Assembly: GCA_030611315.1 (NCBI GenBank)
Contig: JAUWPZ010000030.1
Coordinates: 1 to 32,784, forward strand
From: Sedimentisphaerales bacterium
Lineage (GTDB): Bacteria > Planctomycetota > Phycisphaerae > Sedimentisphaerales > Anaerobacaceae
Reading direction: 5' to 3'
Length of the DNA: 32,784 nt
The notes below the pieces were generated by a model. It made no database searches, was not told the DNA's origin, and worked only from the letters and a program-made list of their open reading frames with translations. Shown here piece by piece: positions 17,491 through 26,284 of this stretch. A program made the position numbers and the translations under genes. The stretch's first letter is position 1; the number at the start of each line of letters is the position of its first letter.

Positions 17491-20148
17491 TTAAAGAGTT
17501 CTCGCTACTTTAACGATTTCATAGAACTCAAGGACGTCATCGACCTTAATATCGTCGAACCTCGATATCTTGATGCCGCACTCCAAACCTGTCTTCACAT
17601 CCCGAACGTCGTCTTTGAAGTGTTTGAGGGTTTCTATGCTTAGGTTGTCTTTGAGCACAATGTTGTCGCGTATCAATCGTACCTTCGCGTTCTTCGCCGC
17701 GCGACCGTTGCTGACATAACTGCCCGCAATCGTGCCGATTCGCGAAATCTTAAACGTAGCTCTTACCACGGCCCTGCCAAGCGACTCTTCCTTCTCTTCC
17801 GGTTCAAGCAGACCCACCATGGATTTTTCAAGGTCTTCCGTTATACGGTAGATTACATTGTAGAGCCGTACCTCAACGCCTTTGCTTTCTGCCGTCTTGG
17901 CTGCGTGCTCTTCACTGACAACGTTAAAGCCGATTATAATCGCGTTCGACGCCTCAGCAAGGACCACGTCGCCCTCTGTAATCCCACCGGGCGCTGCATG
18001 CAGAATATTTATCTTGACTTCCTCCGTGCTAAGCTCGGATAAGTATTTCGTCAAAACATCGACCGAACCCTGCACATCGGCCCGAATGATAATATTCAAC
18101 TCTTTGACGTTGCCGGCTTCTATTTGGCTGAATAAATTGTCCAGAGTAACCTGCGTCCGTTCCACCAGTGAATGCTCTCTGCTGAGTATTTGGTTTTCCT
18201 CAGCCGCCGCTTTGGCCCTGTTAATATCACCCAGACAATAAAATCTGTCGCCCGCCTGGGGAACGTCGCTCAGGCCCGTTATCTCTACCGGCATGGAGCT
18301 TGAAGCGGCCTTAATGTTCTTGCCGTAGCTGTTCTTCAGCATCTTTATCCTGCCGAACGAGCCGCCAGCCAGAACCGCATCGCCTTTCTTGAGCTGGCCT
18401 TCCTTGATTAACAAAGTTGCCACAGGCCCGCGCTGCGCGGACATCTTCGCCTCAACGACCCATCCCGTCGCTGGAATTGTATCATCGGCCTCAATCTCGA
18501 GCAATTCAGCTACGTAATCCAGTGATTCGAGCAAATCGTCCATCCCTTCGCCGGTAATTGCGCTGGTTTTCACAATTTCCGTCTCTCCGCTCCATTCAGT
18601 CGGCGTCAGCTCATGCTCGGCTAACTGAGAGTAAATACGATTTGTATCGCAGCCGGGCAAATCTATTTTATTCAATGCCACAATAATCGGCACGCCTGCC
18701 GCCTTGCCGTGTGCTATCGCCTCAGCGGTTTGGGGCATCACTCCGTCATCGGCGGCAACCACAAGAACCACCACATCCGTCATATTGGCGCCCCTCGCAC
18801 GCATCGCCGTAAAAGCCTCGTGCCCCGGGGTATCCAGAAATGTAACCTTCTTGTTGTCCCACGCCACTTCAGATGCGCCAATATGCTGGGTAATGCCTCC
18901 TGCTTCACCCGCCGCTATCTGAGTGGAACGGATCTTGTCAAGAAGGCTCGTCTTGCCGTGGTCAACGTGACCCAGCATCGCCGCCACCACGGCACGCTTC
19001 TTGAGATTGTTTCTCTCACGCCCCTCGAATTCCTTCCGTATCTGCTCTTCAAGAGTGCTCTTGCGCTCCACCACAAGCTCAGTGTCGAATTCAAGAGCGA
19101 CCAGTTCTGCAGATTCACTGCTTATAACCTGATTGGCCGTCGCCATTACGTTCTGCGCCATCAGTTTGTTGATAATATCACCTGACTTAACCGCCAGAAC
19201 TGCGGATAAATCCTTGACGGTAATCGGCTCGCTTATCACGGCTTTTTGTGGTCTGGCCCGTGCGGCAATCCTCCTGTCCGACTTCGTCGTGATTTTTCGC
19301 ATGGGCCTTAATCGCAAACCTTCACCCCCGGCGGCATTAAGACGCGCTTGCCTTTCTTCGATATCTCTTTGCCGCCATCTACTTCTGGATTTCGGCTTGC
19401 CTATCGCAACCGTTTCTCGTTCGCCGTGACGACGCCCGTGTGTTCTCTCTTTGGAACGCTTTGCAACTCGTTTCTTGTCCTTGATTGGAGCGCTAGATGC
19501 ACTGTCTTTTTCTGTTGTACTTAACATCAAAGGTTCGGTAACAGGTGCATCGTACCGAGGCTTTGGTCTTGGTCTTGGTCTTGGTTTTGGTCGTCGTAAC
19601 GGCTCCGGCGCTTCCACTCGGACAACCTGCGGACCGCTCAATCGGGCAGGATCGGGCTTTTTCAAAATCGGACCGGCAGGAAGGATGGGCTCGGGTTCTT
19701 TCTCCTCCGGCTCTTCGGTTATCGGCTCCTCTGCGGGGGACGGTTTTTCTGGAGTTACTTTAGGCTTGGCAGCCGCTCTCTTACGCTTAGGAACCTTCGC
19801 TACCGGCGTCTCCTGCTCAACTTGTTCAGCTTCTGCTGCCTCGGCCACTGCTTCGGTGGCCTCGCCGTCCGGCTCAGCCTTCTTGGCTTTCTTGACTTTC
19901 TTGACCGCGACCTTTCGCTTGGTCTTCTTTTTAAGGCGGACCTTCTTCAGGTCCACTTTTTGGGTCGTCTCGACAGTTGTGATATTCTCTCCTTCGCTGA
20001 ACCATTCTTGAATGGTCGCACCAAGACCCGCTGATATCACCGCCATATGGTTTTTTACGTCCAGACCCTCATCCTGGCACTTTTTCACAATCGCATCGCT
20101 TTTTACACCAAGCTCCTTCGCCAGAATGTAAACTCTTGTAGAAGCCAA
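17491..20148 (-). CDS. infB: Translation initiation factor IF-2
   Basis: About 885 residues. It delivers initiator fMet-tRNA to the 30S subunit and promotes 50S joining with GTP hydrolysis. The N-terminal IF2N motif is [19 protein letters not shown]. Then comes a long Ala/Lys/Glu/Pro-rich linker including an Arg-Pro dipeptide run ([12 protein letters not shown]), and the G domain with [24 protein letters not shown] and NKID from about residue 395, followed by the C-terminal beta-barrel domains ([12 protein letters not shown]). I prefer a TTG start at 20148, because GGAGG lies five bases before it and no ATG exists in the right place; a TTG at 20160 would leave the GGAGG inside the gene. It is 34-46 bases downstream of nusA, the usual order. 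Confidence 0.94.
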   Translation of the reverse strand: MASTRVYILAKELGVKSDAIVKKCQDEGLDVKNHMAVISAGLGATIQEWFSEGENITTVETTQKVDLKKVRLKKKTKRKVAVKKVKKAKKAEPDGEATEAVAEAAEAEQVEQETPVAKVPKRKRAAAKPKVTPEKPSPAEEPITEEPEEKEPEPILPAGPILKKPDPARLSGPQVVRVEAPEPLRRPKPRPRPRPKPRYDAPVTEPLMLSTTEKDSASSAPIKDKKRVAKRSKERTHGRRHGERETVAIGKPKSRSRWRQRDIEERQARLNAAGGEGLRLRPMRKITTKSDRRIAARARPQKAVISEPITVKDLSAVLAVKSGDIINKLMAQNVMATANQVISSESAELVALEFDTELVVERKSTLEEQIRKEFEGRERNNLKKRAVVAAMLGHVDHGKTSLLDKIRSTQIAAGEAGGITQHIGASEVAWDNKKVTFLDTPGHEAFTAMRARGANMTDVVVLVVAADDGVMPQTAEAIAHGKAAGVPIIVALNKIDLPGCDTNRIYSQLAEHELTPTEWSGETEIVKTSAITGEGMDDLLESLDYVAELLEIEADDTIPATGWVVEAKMSAQRGPVATLLIKEGQLKKGDAVLAGGSFGRIKMLKNSYGKNIKAASSSMPVEITGLSDVPQAGDRFYCLGDINRAKAAAEENQILSREHSLVERTQVTLDNLFSQIEAGNVKELNIIIRADVQGSVDVLTKYLSELSTEEVKINILHAAPGGITEGDVVLAEASNAIIIGFNVVSEEHAAKTAESKGVEVRLYNVIYRITEDLEKSMVGLLEPEEKEESLGRAVVRATFKISRIGTIAGSYVSNGRAAKNAKVRLIRDNIVLKDNLSIETLKHFKDDVRDVKTGLECGIKISRFDDIKVDDVLEFYEIVKVARTL

Positions 20149-20194
20149 AAAAGCCTCCAATATCTACCTTTATTGCTCGATGCCCAAATTCACT

Positions 20195-21430
20195 TTACTG
20201 CTTTTGGACGCCTTTTTCGTTATTAACTGGTTCCGTCTGCTCGGCCAGTTCCTTTTCCGCCTGCTTTTGTTTCGTCTCATCCGCTAATCGTGTTACTTCC
20301 TCGGCTGCACCTGTAACCAGCTTTTCTGCCGTTTCCGAGTCAATATCCAGTTCATTTATCAGCGGTTCAATCCCGACATCATCCAAATCCAGTACGGATA
20401 TCACACCCAGCGCTATCAGCTTGTCAACCATTGTATCATCGGCGCCCTCTATGTCCTTGACGCACTTTGTCAGTCGTTCAACGCCCTGATTGTATTCGTC
20501 CGGCGTCAGTATATCGATGTCCCAGCCCGTCAGCCGAGCAGCTAATCGTACATTCTGACCGTGCTTGCCGATTGCCAGGCTCAGTTGGTCTTCATCCACC
20601 ACCACTGTTGCCCGTCCCAGCTCAAAACAAAGCGATATCTCGCTCACCTTCGCCGGCATCAGCGCGTTTGCCACAAGCACTTGCGACGATTCGTTCCAGC
20701 GAACAATATCTATTTTCTCGCCGCCCAGTTCATCAACAACGTTCTTTATCCTGCTCCCACGAACACCCACGCACGCTCCAACAGGGTCAACCTTGTCGTC
20801 CAGAGAGGCCACGGCAACTTTCGTCCGATAGCCCGCCTCGCGCGCCAGAACACGTATTTCAATGATCTTTTCCGTAACCTCCGGTACTTCAAGCTCGAAC
20901 AATCGCTTGATAAAATCAGGATGTGTCCGAGAGAGAATAATTTTAACCTGGCTCGAACTCTCTTTGACGTCAAGAATCAAACATCGAATTCTCTCGCCGG
21001 GTCGGTGAGTTTGGCCCATTATTTGTTCGCCTTTCGGCATAAAGCCTTCTGCCCAGCGATCCAAATTGATAATCAGCGTTCCGCCTTCGTATCGAACAAC
21101 CGAACCGCTTATGATTTCCCCTTTTCGCTGGACAAACTCGGCATAGATACTGTCCCTCTCGTCGGCCCGTATCTTCTGGATCATCACCTGCTTGGCCGTC
21201 TGGGCGGGGATTCGGCCGAGCCGCCTTATATCGATTTGCTCGTCGTCCTTAAGGGCGGTGATTTCGCCGGTATCACGGTCGATATTGACAACTATATCGC
21301 TTTCAGTATCGCCAAAATGTTTCCTTGCTGCAGAAATCATGGCCTCTTCCAAATCCACAAATATCGATTCTCGCTCGATATTTTTATCCCGGGCAATATT
21401 GTCCACAATCCTTAGCAGTTCCTGATTCAT
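20195..21430 (-). CDS. nusA: Transcription termination/antitermination protein NusA
   Basis: 411 residues. It binds RNA polymerase and nascent RNA to control pausing, termination and antitermination. An N-terminal polymerase-binding domain (residues 1-125), an S1 domain, then KH1/KH2 with ILSRTHPDFIKRLFELEVPE and the GVRGSRIKNVVDELGGEKID signature, and AIGKHGQNVRLAARLTGWDI. A short C-terminal region resembles one helix-hairpin-helix repeat (IALGVISVLDLDDV). It is followed closely by infB. rimP, the usual upstream neighbour, is absent; a structured leader with a terminator is there instead, which would fit autoregulation by NusA. Confidence 0.95.
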   Translation of the reverse strand: MNQELLRIVDNIARDKNIERESIFVDLEEAMISAARKHFGDTESDIVVNIDRDTGEITALKDDEQIDIRRLGRIPAQTAKQVMIQKIRADERDSIYAEFVQRKGEIISGSVVRYEGGTLIINLDRWAEGFMPKGEQIMGQTHRPGERIRCLILDVKESSSQVKIILSRTHPDFIKRLFELEVPEVTEKIIEIRVLAREAGYRTKVAVASLDDKVDPVGACVGVRGSRIKNVVDELGGEKIDIVRWNESSQVLVANALMPAKVSEISLCFELGRATVVVDEDQLSLAIGKHGQNVRLAARLTGWDIDILTPDEYNQGVERLTKCVKDIEGADDTMVDKLIALGVISVLDLDDVGIEPLINELDIDSETAEKLVTGAAEEVTRLADETKQKQAEKELAEQTEPVNNEKGVQKQ

Positions 21431-21501
21431 TGTCTTTTCTCTCTAATCCAACACAAACTTCTTTGTTCTTCATAAACCGGCGGCTCAACCTGAGGCCTGG
21501 A

Positions 21502-21533
21502 TAAAAAAAAGTGGAAACTTCCGGGTTTCCACT
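21502..21533 (-). terminator. Intrinsic terminator upstream of nusA
   Basis: On the minus strand the stem AGTGGAAAC (with GTTTCCACT as partner) has nine perfect pairs and a CCGGAA loop, and is followed by a run of eight or nine T. It lies 72 bases before the nusA ATG, so it ends either a leader or an independent small RNA. Confidence 0.85.
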
Positions 21534-21835
21534 TCGACCGGGGACCCAAAAACAGGTCTCCTGGCACGCCAACAACGAACAGAGGTTGTAGTGGTTTTAT
21601 ACTACATCATCTGCCTCCGGCCGGGTAACCAATTTGGATGTTTCTCGAAAATTGGAAACCCACTCAAAAAACCTTGTTCGTTTCCCGGCTTTGAAGCAAA
21701 AACATCGTTTTCCAAGCCACTATTTGCGCAAAGTGCAGCCCACACATCATTTATTCGTTTACTCTGCACTGTTCGCCAATCCTGTCAAAAGCATTTTATT
21801 GACCTCTTCAGCTTAAAATTTAGCTTGGTTAGCCG
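21502..21835 (-). ncRNA. Candidate structured leader or small RNA before nusA
   Basis: About 330 bases with no reading frame but several consecutive hairpins on the minus strand: GGCTT...AAGCC near 21690-21717, CCAATTT / AAATTGG near 21630-21655, TGTAGT / ACTACA near 21586-21605, then the intrinsic terminator. A TTGACA at about 21794 could start a shorter RNA. It matches no RNA family I recognise (tmRNA, RNase P, SRP RNA, T-box and common riboswitches were considered). It may be an attenuator controlling the nusA-infB operon, or a free ncRNA. Confidence 0.4.
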
Positions 21836-21841
21836 TTAATC

Positions 21842-21847
21842 ATTATA
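21842..21847 (-). promoter_or_regulatory. Candidate -10 box of the nusA operon
   Basis: TATAAT on the minus strand (21842-21847) in an AT-rich region. A TTGACG lies 20 bases upstream, longer than ideal spacing. A transcript from here would include the structured leader. Confidence 0.4.
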
Positions 21848-21849
21848 GC

Positions 21850-22141
21850 CAAACTTAGTATAATAATCGTCAAACACGGCAATTACAATAATTTTTTTGT
21901 CAAATTTGTATAATTTTTGGTTCAAATCTGATGCAAAAAAATGCTCCTGTAGCCCCGTAAGCTAGCGCAAACTGCTAACGTCCGAAAACAATAGGCTTTC
22001 CCAGGGCCTGACTACCTTTTTATATCTGCCCCTGGCACGGCTTTTTTTCGTTCAACACCCCCAAAATTGCCGAATTCCACGGTTTTTCCCGCCCGCCGAC
22101 GATACTGAATCGAACCTTCGATTGAGATATGCTTGCCTGCA
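21850..22141. other. Intergenic gap with one hairpin
   Basis: No gene seen. CCAGGGC (22001-22007) can pair with GCCCCTGG (22028-22035), followed on the plus strand by a run of seven T (22042-22048). It could be a weak terminator, but no plus-strand gene precedes it. Confidence 0.35.
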
Positions 22142-22861
22142 CTACGAAACCGGAACCAGGTGCAGTATCAATTTCTCCTCCTGCACGGCTATTTTCTCCA
22201 CCCGCACCTTCGCATCCTCCAGCTTGAAGACAGGCTCGATTGGCTCATCATTGAGCAGTGCTCCTGCTATTTTCGTCCCCAGGGCTTCCCTGTCTATCTC
22301 TGTGGCCGCAATTTGTTCTGCGTACATCTTTTTGGCTAACATCTTGGCCAGGGGCGTGATATTTATTGCCCCAATCTTCACTTTGGTCGCCTGAAGCCTT
22401 AAAAGCCTCTGCTCATCCATCATTGCCTCCAGCTCGATAGTAATGATAAATTCCACACCTTTGATATCCGCCGTTCCCATCAGAACTACGCTGCCGGGCA
22501 CAAAGAGCACCGCGGGCGCATACAGCATAACGTCCTCCGATGCCTTCGGCCATCCCAATCCCGCGACTATTTCATTCATCCCATCCTGCGTAACGACAAC
22601 GTCAAAGGGCTTGCCGAGCTGTGCCCCGTTATAAATTTTGGGCGATAATTCGTGCGTCAGATACTTGCTGACCTGCTCCGGGTTATAGCTGCCGCTCTCA
22701 ACCGGCGTATAACGACCGGGCTTATGCAGTAGTAAGGCAAATACAATACCCGCAACGGCTATATCGACCAGAAGCCATATAGTCAATTTTTTGAACCTCG
22801 CTTTTTTGCGAATTTTCAAATCTGCTGCTTTACTTTGTATTTCTGTCTTGCCTGTTTCCAT
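22142..22861 (-). CDS. Single-pass membrane protein of unknown function
   Basis: 239 residues. A basic cytoplasmic N-terminus (residues 1-27) is followed by one transmembrane segment (LTIWLLVDIAVAGIVFALLL, about 26-45), and the rest should be outside the membrane. The extracytoplasmic part is rich in alternating beta strands (VVLMGTADIKGVEFIITIEL, VRVEKIAVQEEKLILHLVP) and ends without a tail. The outline resembles lipid-binding or DUF2140-like proteins, but I do not recognise the family. A TATAAT only seven bases before the ATG would give a leaderless mRNA if used. Divergent from pyrF. Confidence 0.6.
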   Translation of the reverse strand: METGKTEIQSKAADLKIRKKARFKKLTIWLLVDIAVAGIVFALLLHKPGRYTPVESGSYNPEQVSKYLTHELSPKIYNGAQLGKPFDVVVTQDGMNEIVAGLGWPKASEDVMLYAPAVLFVPGSVVLMGTADIKGVEFIITIELEAMMDEQRLLRLQATKVKIGAINITPLAKMLAKKMYAEQIAATEIDREALGTKIAGALLNDEPIEPVFKLEDAKVRVEKIAVQEEKLILHLVPVS

Positions 22862-22884
22862 TTCTATGATTATAGTGGTTCCGG

Positions 22885-22911
22885 GCTTTGGTAAAAAGGT
22901 TTTTCCAAAGC
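22885..22911. promoter_or_regulatory. Hairpin between divergent genes
   Basis: GCTTTGG and CCAAAGC arms enclose AAAAA-GG-TTTTT, a 12-pair stem with one bulge. It sits between the starts of the membrane protein gene and pyrF and could be an operator. Confidence 0.35.
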
Positions 22912-22955
22912 GTCTTATTCGTGGTAATAATGAAGAAAGGAAGGTTTGTTTATAA

Positions 22956-23906
22956 ATGGCAAGTCATTTTGCTGACCGCCTCTGCGATGCCGTCAAGACC
23001 AAAAAGACTTCTTTGGTTGTCGGCTTGGACCCGGTGTACACTCGGCTGCCCTTGGTGATAAGGAGTCATCGAGAGATGAATGACGAGTTTGATGCCGCTG
23101 CTGCCGTGGATGCAATCTTCGATTTTTGTACTCAGACAATGCGAATCATTGCGCCGATGATACCCGCCTTGAAGATAAACATCGCTTTTTTCGAGAAGTA
23201 CCTCTGGGAAGGCCTGGAGACTTACTATTCCCTGATTACAGAGGCCGATGATTTGGGACTCGAAGTCATCGGGGACGTAAAACGAGGCGACATAGGACAT
23301 ACTGCAGAGCTTTATGCCGCAGCTCACCTCGAAAATCCCGAGCTGGCCGGCCTTGAGGACACCCTTGCCCCCGACGCAATAACCATCAACGGATACATGG
23401 GAACCGACGGCATCGAACCTTTTGCCCAAATGGCTGACAAACAGGGCAAAGGACTCTTCGTTCTGGTCCGAACAAGCAATCCTTCCGCAGCGGCCGTTCA
23501 GGACTTTGCCGACGCAGAAGGCGTCAAAATGTACGAAAAGCTCGCAGATATCGTCGCCGAAATCGCCGGTAAAAGCGAGCGAATCGGAAAAAGCGGCTAC
23601 AGCAACATAGGAATGGTCGTCGCCGGCACCGCACCCCGGGCGACAACGGCTCTGCGCGAAAAGTATGACAACATTTGGTTTCTCGTCCCCGGCTATGGCT
23701 CACAAGGAGCCTCCGCGGCCGATTGTGTGAGGTTCTGCAAGCCCGACGGAACAGGAGCTTTGATTAACGCTTCTCGCTCCATAATCTATGCCTATGAAAA
23801 GCCCCAGTATAAGGCCCAGTTCGGAGACGACTGGAAAAGGTGCATCGAGCAGGCCGTTATAGACGCAAAAGTTGACCTGGCAAATGCCATGCAGACCTTG
23901 CTCTAA
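22956..23906 (+). CDS. pyrF: Orotidine 5'-phosphate decarboxylase (long type)
   Basis: 316 residues. It decarboxylates OMP to UMP, last step of de novo pyrimidine synthesis. The VVGLDPVYTRLP opening and the catalytic DVKRGDIGHTAELY (Asp-Lys-Asp array, about residue 107) are clear. The protein is about 80 residues longer than the E. coli enzyme and has the FVLVRTSNPSA and FLVPGYGSQGA segments of the long PyrF subfamily. AAGGAAGG lies about 12 bases before the ATG. murD follows after 38 bases in the same direction. Start and length fit the subfamily. Confidence 0.94.
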   Translation: MASHFADRLCDAVKTKKTSLVVGLDPVYTRLPLVIRSHREMNDEFDAAAAVDAIFDFCTQTMRIIAPMIPALKINIAFFEKYLWEGLETYYSLITEADDLGLEVIGDVKRGDIGHTAELYAAAHLENPELAGLEDTLAPDAITINGYMGTDGIEPFAQMADKQGKGLFVLVRTSNPSAAAVQDFADAEGVKMYEKLADIVAEIAGKSERIGKSGYSNIGMVVAGTAPRATTALREKYDNIWFLVPGYGSQGASAADCVRFCKPDGTGALINASRSIIYAYEKPQYKAQFGDDWKRCIEQAVIDAKVDLANAMQTLL

Positions 23907-23941
23907 AAGGCCACGGGCAAACTTCGCATTCTCGGCGGTGA

Positions 23942-24069
23942 ATTGTGCGACATACGAGATACAAAATGCGAGATACGAAAAAGTCGTTGCAAGGAGCTTG
24001 CCCCTTAGGGGCGAAGCGAAGCAATCTCAACCAACGCGATACGCAATGCGCGATACGCAATGCGAAACA
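23942..24069. repeat. Repeat insertion 1 in murD (5' end)
   Basis: Left heptamers ATTGTGC, GACATAC, GAGATAC, AAAATGC, GAGATAC; core from GAAAAAGTCGTTGC to GAAGCAATCTCAAC with a CCCCTTAGGGG palindrome in the loop; right heptamers CGCGATA, CGCAATG, CGCGATA, CGCAATG. It encodes the first 40 residues of the MurD reading frame and supplies its start codon. Confidence 0.85.
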
Positions 24070-25594
24070 TGATTTTGCAGGTAAAACAGTCCTCGTTATG
24101 GGCCTCGGACGGTTTGGCGGCGGAAGTGATGTCGCTGAATTCGCCGCAAAAGCTGGTGCAAAGGTAATTGTAACGGATTTGGCCGAGCCATCACAGTTGA
24201 GCGATTCTGTAAAGCTTCTCAAATCCCACTGCCCTGATGTTGATATCGAATTCCATCTCGGTTCCCACGACCCAGCCGATTTCGAACGGGCTGATATCAT
24301 CGTGGCCAATCCCGCGGTCGCACCTGATAATGAGTTTCTCGAAATCGCCCGCCGTTGTGAAAAGCCTATCACCTCCCAGATTGGCATCTTTTTTGAGCTG
24401 TGTACCGCCCCAATCATCGGAATAACCGGCGCCAACGGCAAAAGCACAACAGCCGCCCTCACAGCACATCTGCTCAAAAATACGCACAACGCACAACGCA
24501 CAACGCACCACGAAAAAGTCATTGCAAGCGAAGCGAAGCAATCTCAACCTACGAGATACGAGATACGAGATACGAGATACGAAAATGTTTGGCTAAGCGG
24601 CAACATTGGCAATCGGCCCTTACTGACCTCCTTGGAAAGCATTTGCCCTGATGATTTGGTAGTGCTCGAGCTGTCGAGCTTTCAACTCGAGCAATTGGCA
24701 CAGCTCAAAAAGGCCCCGAAGGTCGCCCTCTTGACAAATCTTTCGCCCAACCATCTTGACCGCCACGGCACATTTGCTAACTACTGTGCCGCCAAGGAAA
24801 ATATCTTCAGGCTCCAAACCCTCAACGAAGATTCTCCCGCTGTTTCTATCTTCAACGCCGAGGACAAAATTGCCGCCGAATGGTTTGAAAAATACAAGTC
24901 CGATACCGGCAGGATTTGCATCAAATTCTCAACTGACGATGTAAGCGGGAAAATTCGCGATGCTTTCACGCTGCCGGGCCGGGCTAATCTCTCGAACCTC
25001 GCTGCCGCTCTCGCAGTCGCCCGGTGTTTTGGCCTTGAAGATGGCCCAGTCATCAAGGCCCTGCCCAAATTCAAGCCGTTGCCCCATCGCCTCGAATTCG
25101 TCGAGCAGATAAACGGCGTTCGTTGGTACAACGATTCGATTGCCACCACCCCCCAAAGCGCCATTGCCGCCCTCGAAGCCTTTGAGCAGCCCAAAATCAT
25201 TATCGCCGGAGGATATGACAAAAATCTGCCGTTCGACGAGCTCGGCCAAAAAATAGCCGAAAACGCCAAAGCTGCCATCCTGCTCGGCCGGACCGCTCAC
25301 AAAATCGCCTCAGCAATACCAAATACGAAAAAGTCATTGCGAGCGAAAAGAGCCGTTAGCCCTGAGCGGAGAAGGGGAAGCAATCTCAACGAACGAGATA
25401 CGAAATACGCGATGCGAGATACGAAAATCGAGCTTGTCGATTCACTCTCCGAGGCCGTACAACTGGCCCACCGCCTCGCTGTCGGAGGTGATGTCGTTTT
25501 GCTAAGTCCCGCCTGCGCAAGCTACGATATGTTTGACAATTTTCAGCAGAGAGGCCGTGAATTCGTCAGGCTCGTCAAGAAAATCAACTGCTGA
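23945..25594 (+). CDS. murD: UDP-N-acetylmuramoyl-L-alanine:D-glutamate ligase with three repeat-encoded insertions
   Basis: 549 residues, about 100 longer than usual. It adds D-glutamate to UDP-MurNAc-L-Ala in peptidoglycan synthesis. The core is complete: KTVLVMGLGRFGGG (N-terminal fold, residue 47 on), ATP loop GITGANGKST (about 158), ELSSFQLEQ, NHLDRHG, the AAKENIF Lys, RWYNDSIATTP, and LLSPACASYD near the end. Three stretches have no counterpart in MurD: residues 1-42, 36 residues after LLK (THNAQRTTHH start), and 35 residues after ASAIP (NTKKSLRAKR start). All three are translated copies of one DNA repeat and lie at loops. The GTG start at 23945 is inside the first repeat and has only a weak ribosome site, so the original start may have been displaced. 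The frame stays open throughout. Confidence 0.9.
   Translation: MRHTRYKMRDTKKSLQGACPLGAKRSNLNQRDTQCAIRNAKHDFAGKTVLVMGLGRFGGGSDVAEFAAKAGAKVIVTDLAEPSQLSDSVKLLKSHCPDVDIEFHLGSHDPADFERADIIVANPAVAPDNEFLEIARRCEKPITSQIGIFFELCTAPIIGITGANGKSTTAALTAHLLKNTHNAQRTTHHEKVIASEAKQSQPTRYEIRDTRYENVWLSGNIGNRPLLTSLESICPDDLVVLELSSFQLEQLAQLKKAPKVALLTNLSPNHLDRHGTFANYCAAKENIFRLQTLNEDSPAVSIFNAEDKIAAEWFEKYKSDTGRICIKFSTDDVSGKIRDAFTLPGRANLSNLAAALAVARCFGLEDGPVIKALPKFKPLPHRLEFVEQINGVRWYNDSIATTPQSAIAALEAFEQPKIIIAGGYDKNLPFDELGQKIAENAKAAILLGRTAHKIASAIPNTKKSLRAKRAVSPERRRGSNLNERDTKYAMRDTKIELVDSLSEAVQLAHRLAVGGDVVLLSPACASYDMFDNFQQRGREFVRLVKKINC
24478..24582. repeat. Repeat insertion 2 in murD (middle)
   Basis: Left heptamers CACAACG three times and CACCACG; core AAAAAGTCATTGCAAG to CGAAGCAATCTCAAC; right heptamer GATACGA four times in a row. 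Translated as THNAQRTTHHEKVIASEAKQ and on to RYEIRDTRYEN, between the ATP-loop helix and the VWLSGNIG strand. Confidence 0.88.
25318..25425. repeat. Repeat insertion 3 in murD (near 3' end)
   Basis: Core begins ACGAAAAAGTCATTGCGAG and ends GAAGCAATCTCAAC with a longer, different middle (about 35 bases). Right heptamers read GAACGAG, ATACGAA, ATACGCG, ATGCGAG, ATACGAA. It inserts about 35 residues before KIELVDSLSEAV. Confidence 0.85.
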
Positions 25595-25748
25595 TTATAG
25601 GAATATACTTGCGGAAAATCGAAAAAAATGCCAAAAAACATAAAACGCACTTCTCCTTAATTCAAAACCAAAAATCCCGCAATTAGCCATACCAACGCAA
25701 CCGGTAAGGATATTTCCGGTTAATACCTCGTAAAGTTACCCCTTAAAC

Positions 25749-25777
25749 TTGACGATTCCCTCTCGGATGGTGATAAT
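25749..25777 (+). promoter_or_regulatory. Sigma70-type promoter of the PilZ gene
   Basis: TTGACG (25749-25754), a 17-base spacer and GATAAT (25772-25777). Transcription would start about 20 bases before the ATG at 25804, leaving a leader with TGAGGT. Confidence 0.6.
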
Positions 25778-25803
25778 AGCAAATTCTTTCTGAGGTATTG
25801 GCA

Positions 25804-26199
25804 ATGCAAGAAAATAGCGAGCGAAGAACAGAACAAAGATTACATTATTGTTGGCCTATTTGGTTTGCTGAGGAGTTTAACGACGTGCTCGCACAGGGCC
25901 AGATGGTTGATATTTCCAGCGAGGCCGCTGGTTTTACCTGCTATGCCGACGGCAGTTGTCCACGCCCGGGCCAACATATAACCACTCGTTTTAGTGTACC
26001 CTGTTATGGTCCGGATGAATCCTTCGATATGGCAAATTTCACCCGTTCGGGTCATATTTGCCGGGTTGACAGCGTAAGTCCCTTCTTGCGCCGCGTTGCC
26101 ATTCAGTTTGCAGAACCCCTGCCCTTCATGCCCGGCGAACAGGAAAACTGCAAAGCCGAAATTGGTTCCCGGCAAAAACTTAACGCACTGACGATATAA
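25804..26199 (+). CDS. PilZ-domain protein (c-di-GMP receptor type)
   Basis: 131 residues from the ATG at 25804, chosen over a TTG two codons earlier because TGAGGT is properly spaced. It shows the two PilZ signatures: an Arg-rich RRTEQR near the start in place of RxxxR, and DISSEAAGF matching D/NxSxxG about 30 residues later. The rest fits one small beta barrel (SVPCYGPDESFDMANFTRSG, RRVAIQFAEPLPF). It probably senses cyclic di-GMP and may affect surface or polysaccharide functions, though its neighbours give no direct hint. It is monocistronic with its own promoter. Confidence 0.75.
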   Translation: MQENSERRTEQRLHYCWPIWFAEEFNDVLAQGQMVDISSEAAGFTCYADGSCPRPGQHITTRFSVPCYGPDESFDMANFTRSGHICRVDSVSPFLRRVAIQFAEPLPFMPGEQENCKAEIGSRQKLNALTI

Positions 26200-26284
26200 G
26201 TATAATTGACTCAAACTAACCGATTTGCCGTGCTTGTCCCGCACTTTACAGAATTCCGCCGTAATTTAGCGCGGAATTATCTTT

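Noticed and set aside
19545-19763. Hexamer-like GGTCTT repeats as a dispersed repeat
   Set aside because: Explained by the Arg-Pro run in the IF-2 linker.
20561-21415. 284-codon plus-strand frame opposite nusA
   Set aside because: Antisense shadow of nusA without family features or a ribosome site.
21384-21575. 63-codon minus-strand frame overlapping the nusA start
   Set aside because: It runs through the intrinsic terminator hairpin and into nusA in another frame.
21918-21927. GGTTCAAATC resembling a tRNA T-loop
   Set aside because: Flanking bases cannot form a T-stem and no acceptor or anticodon arm is found.
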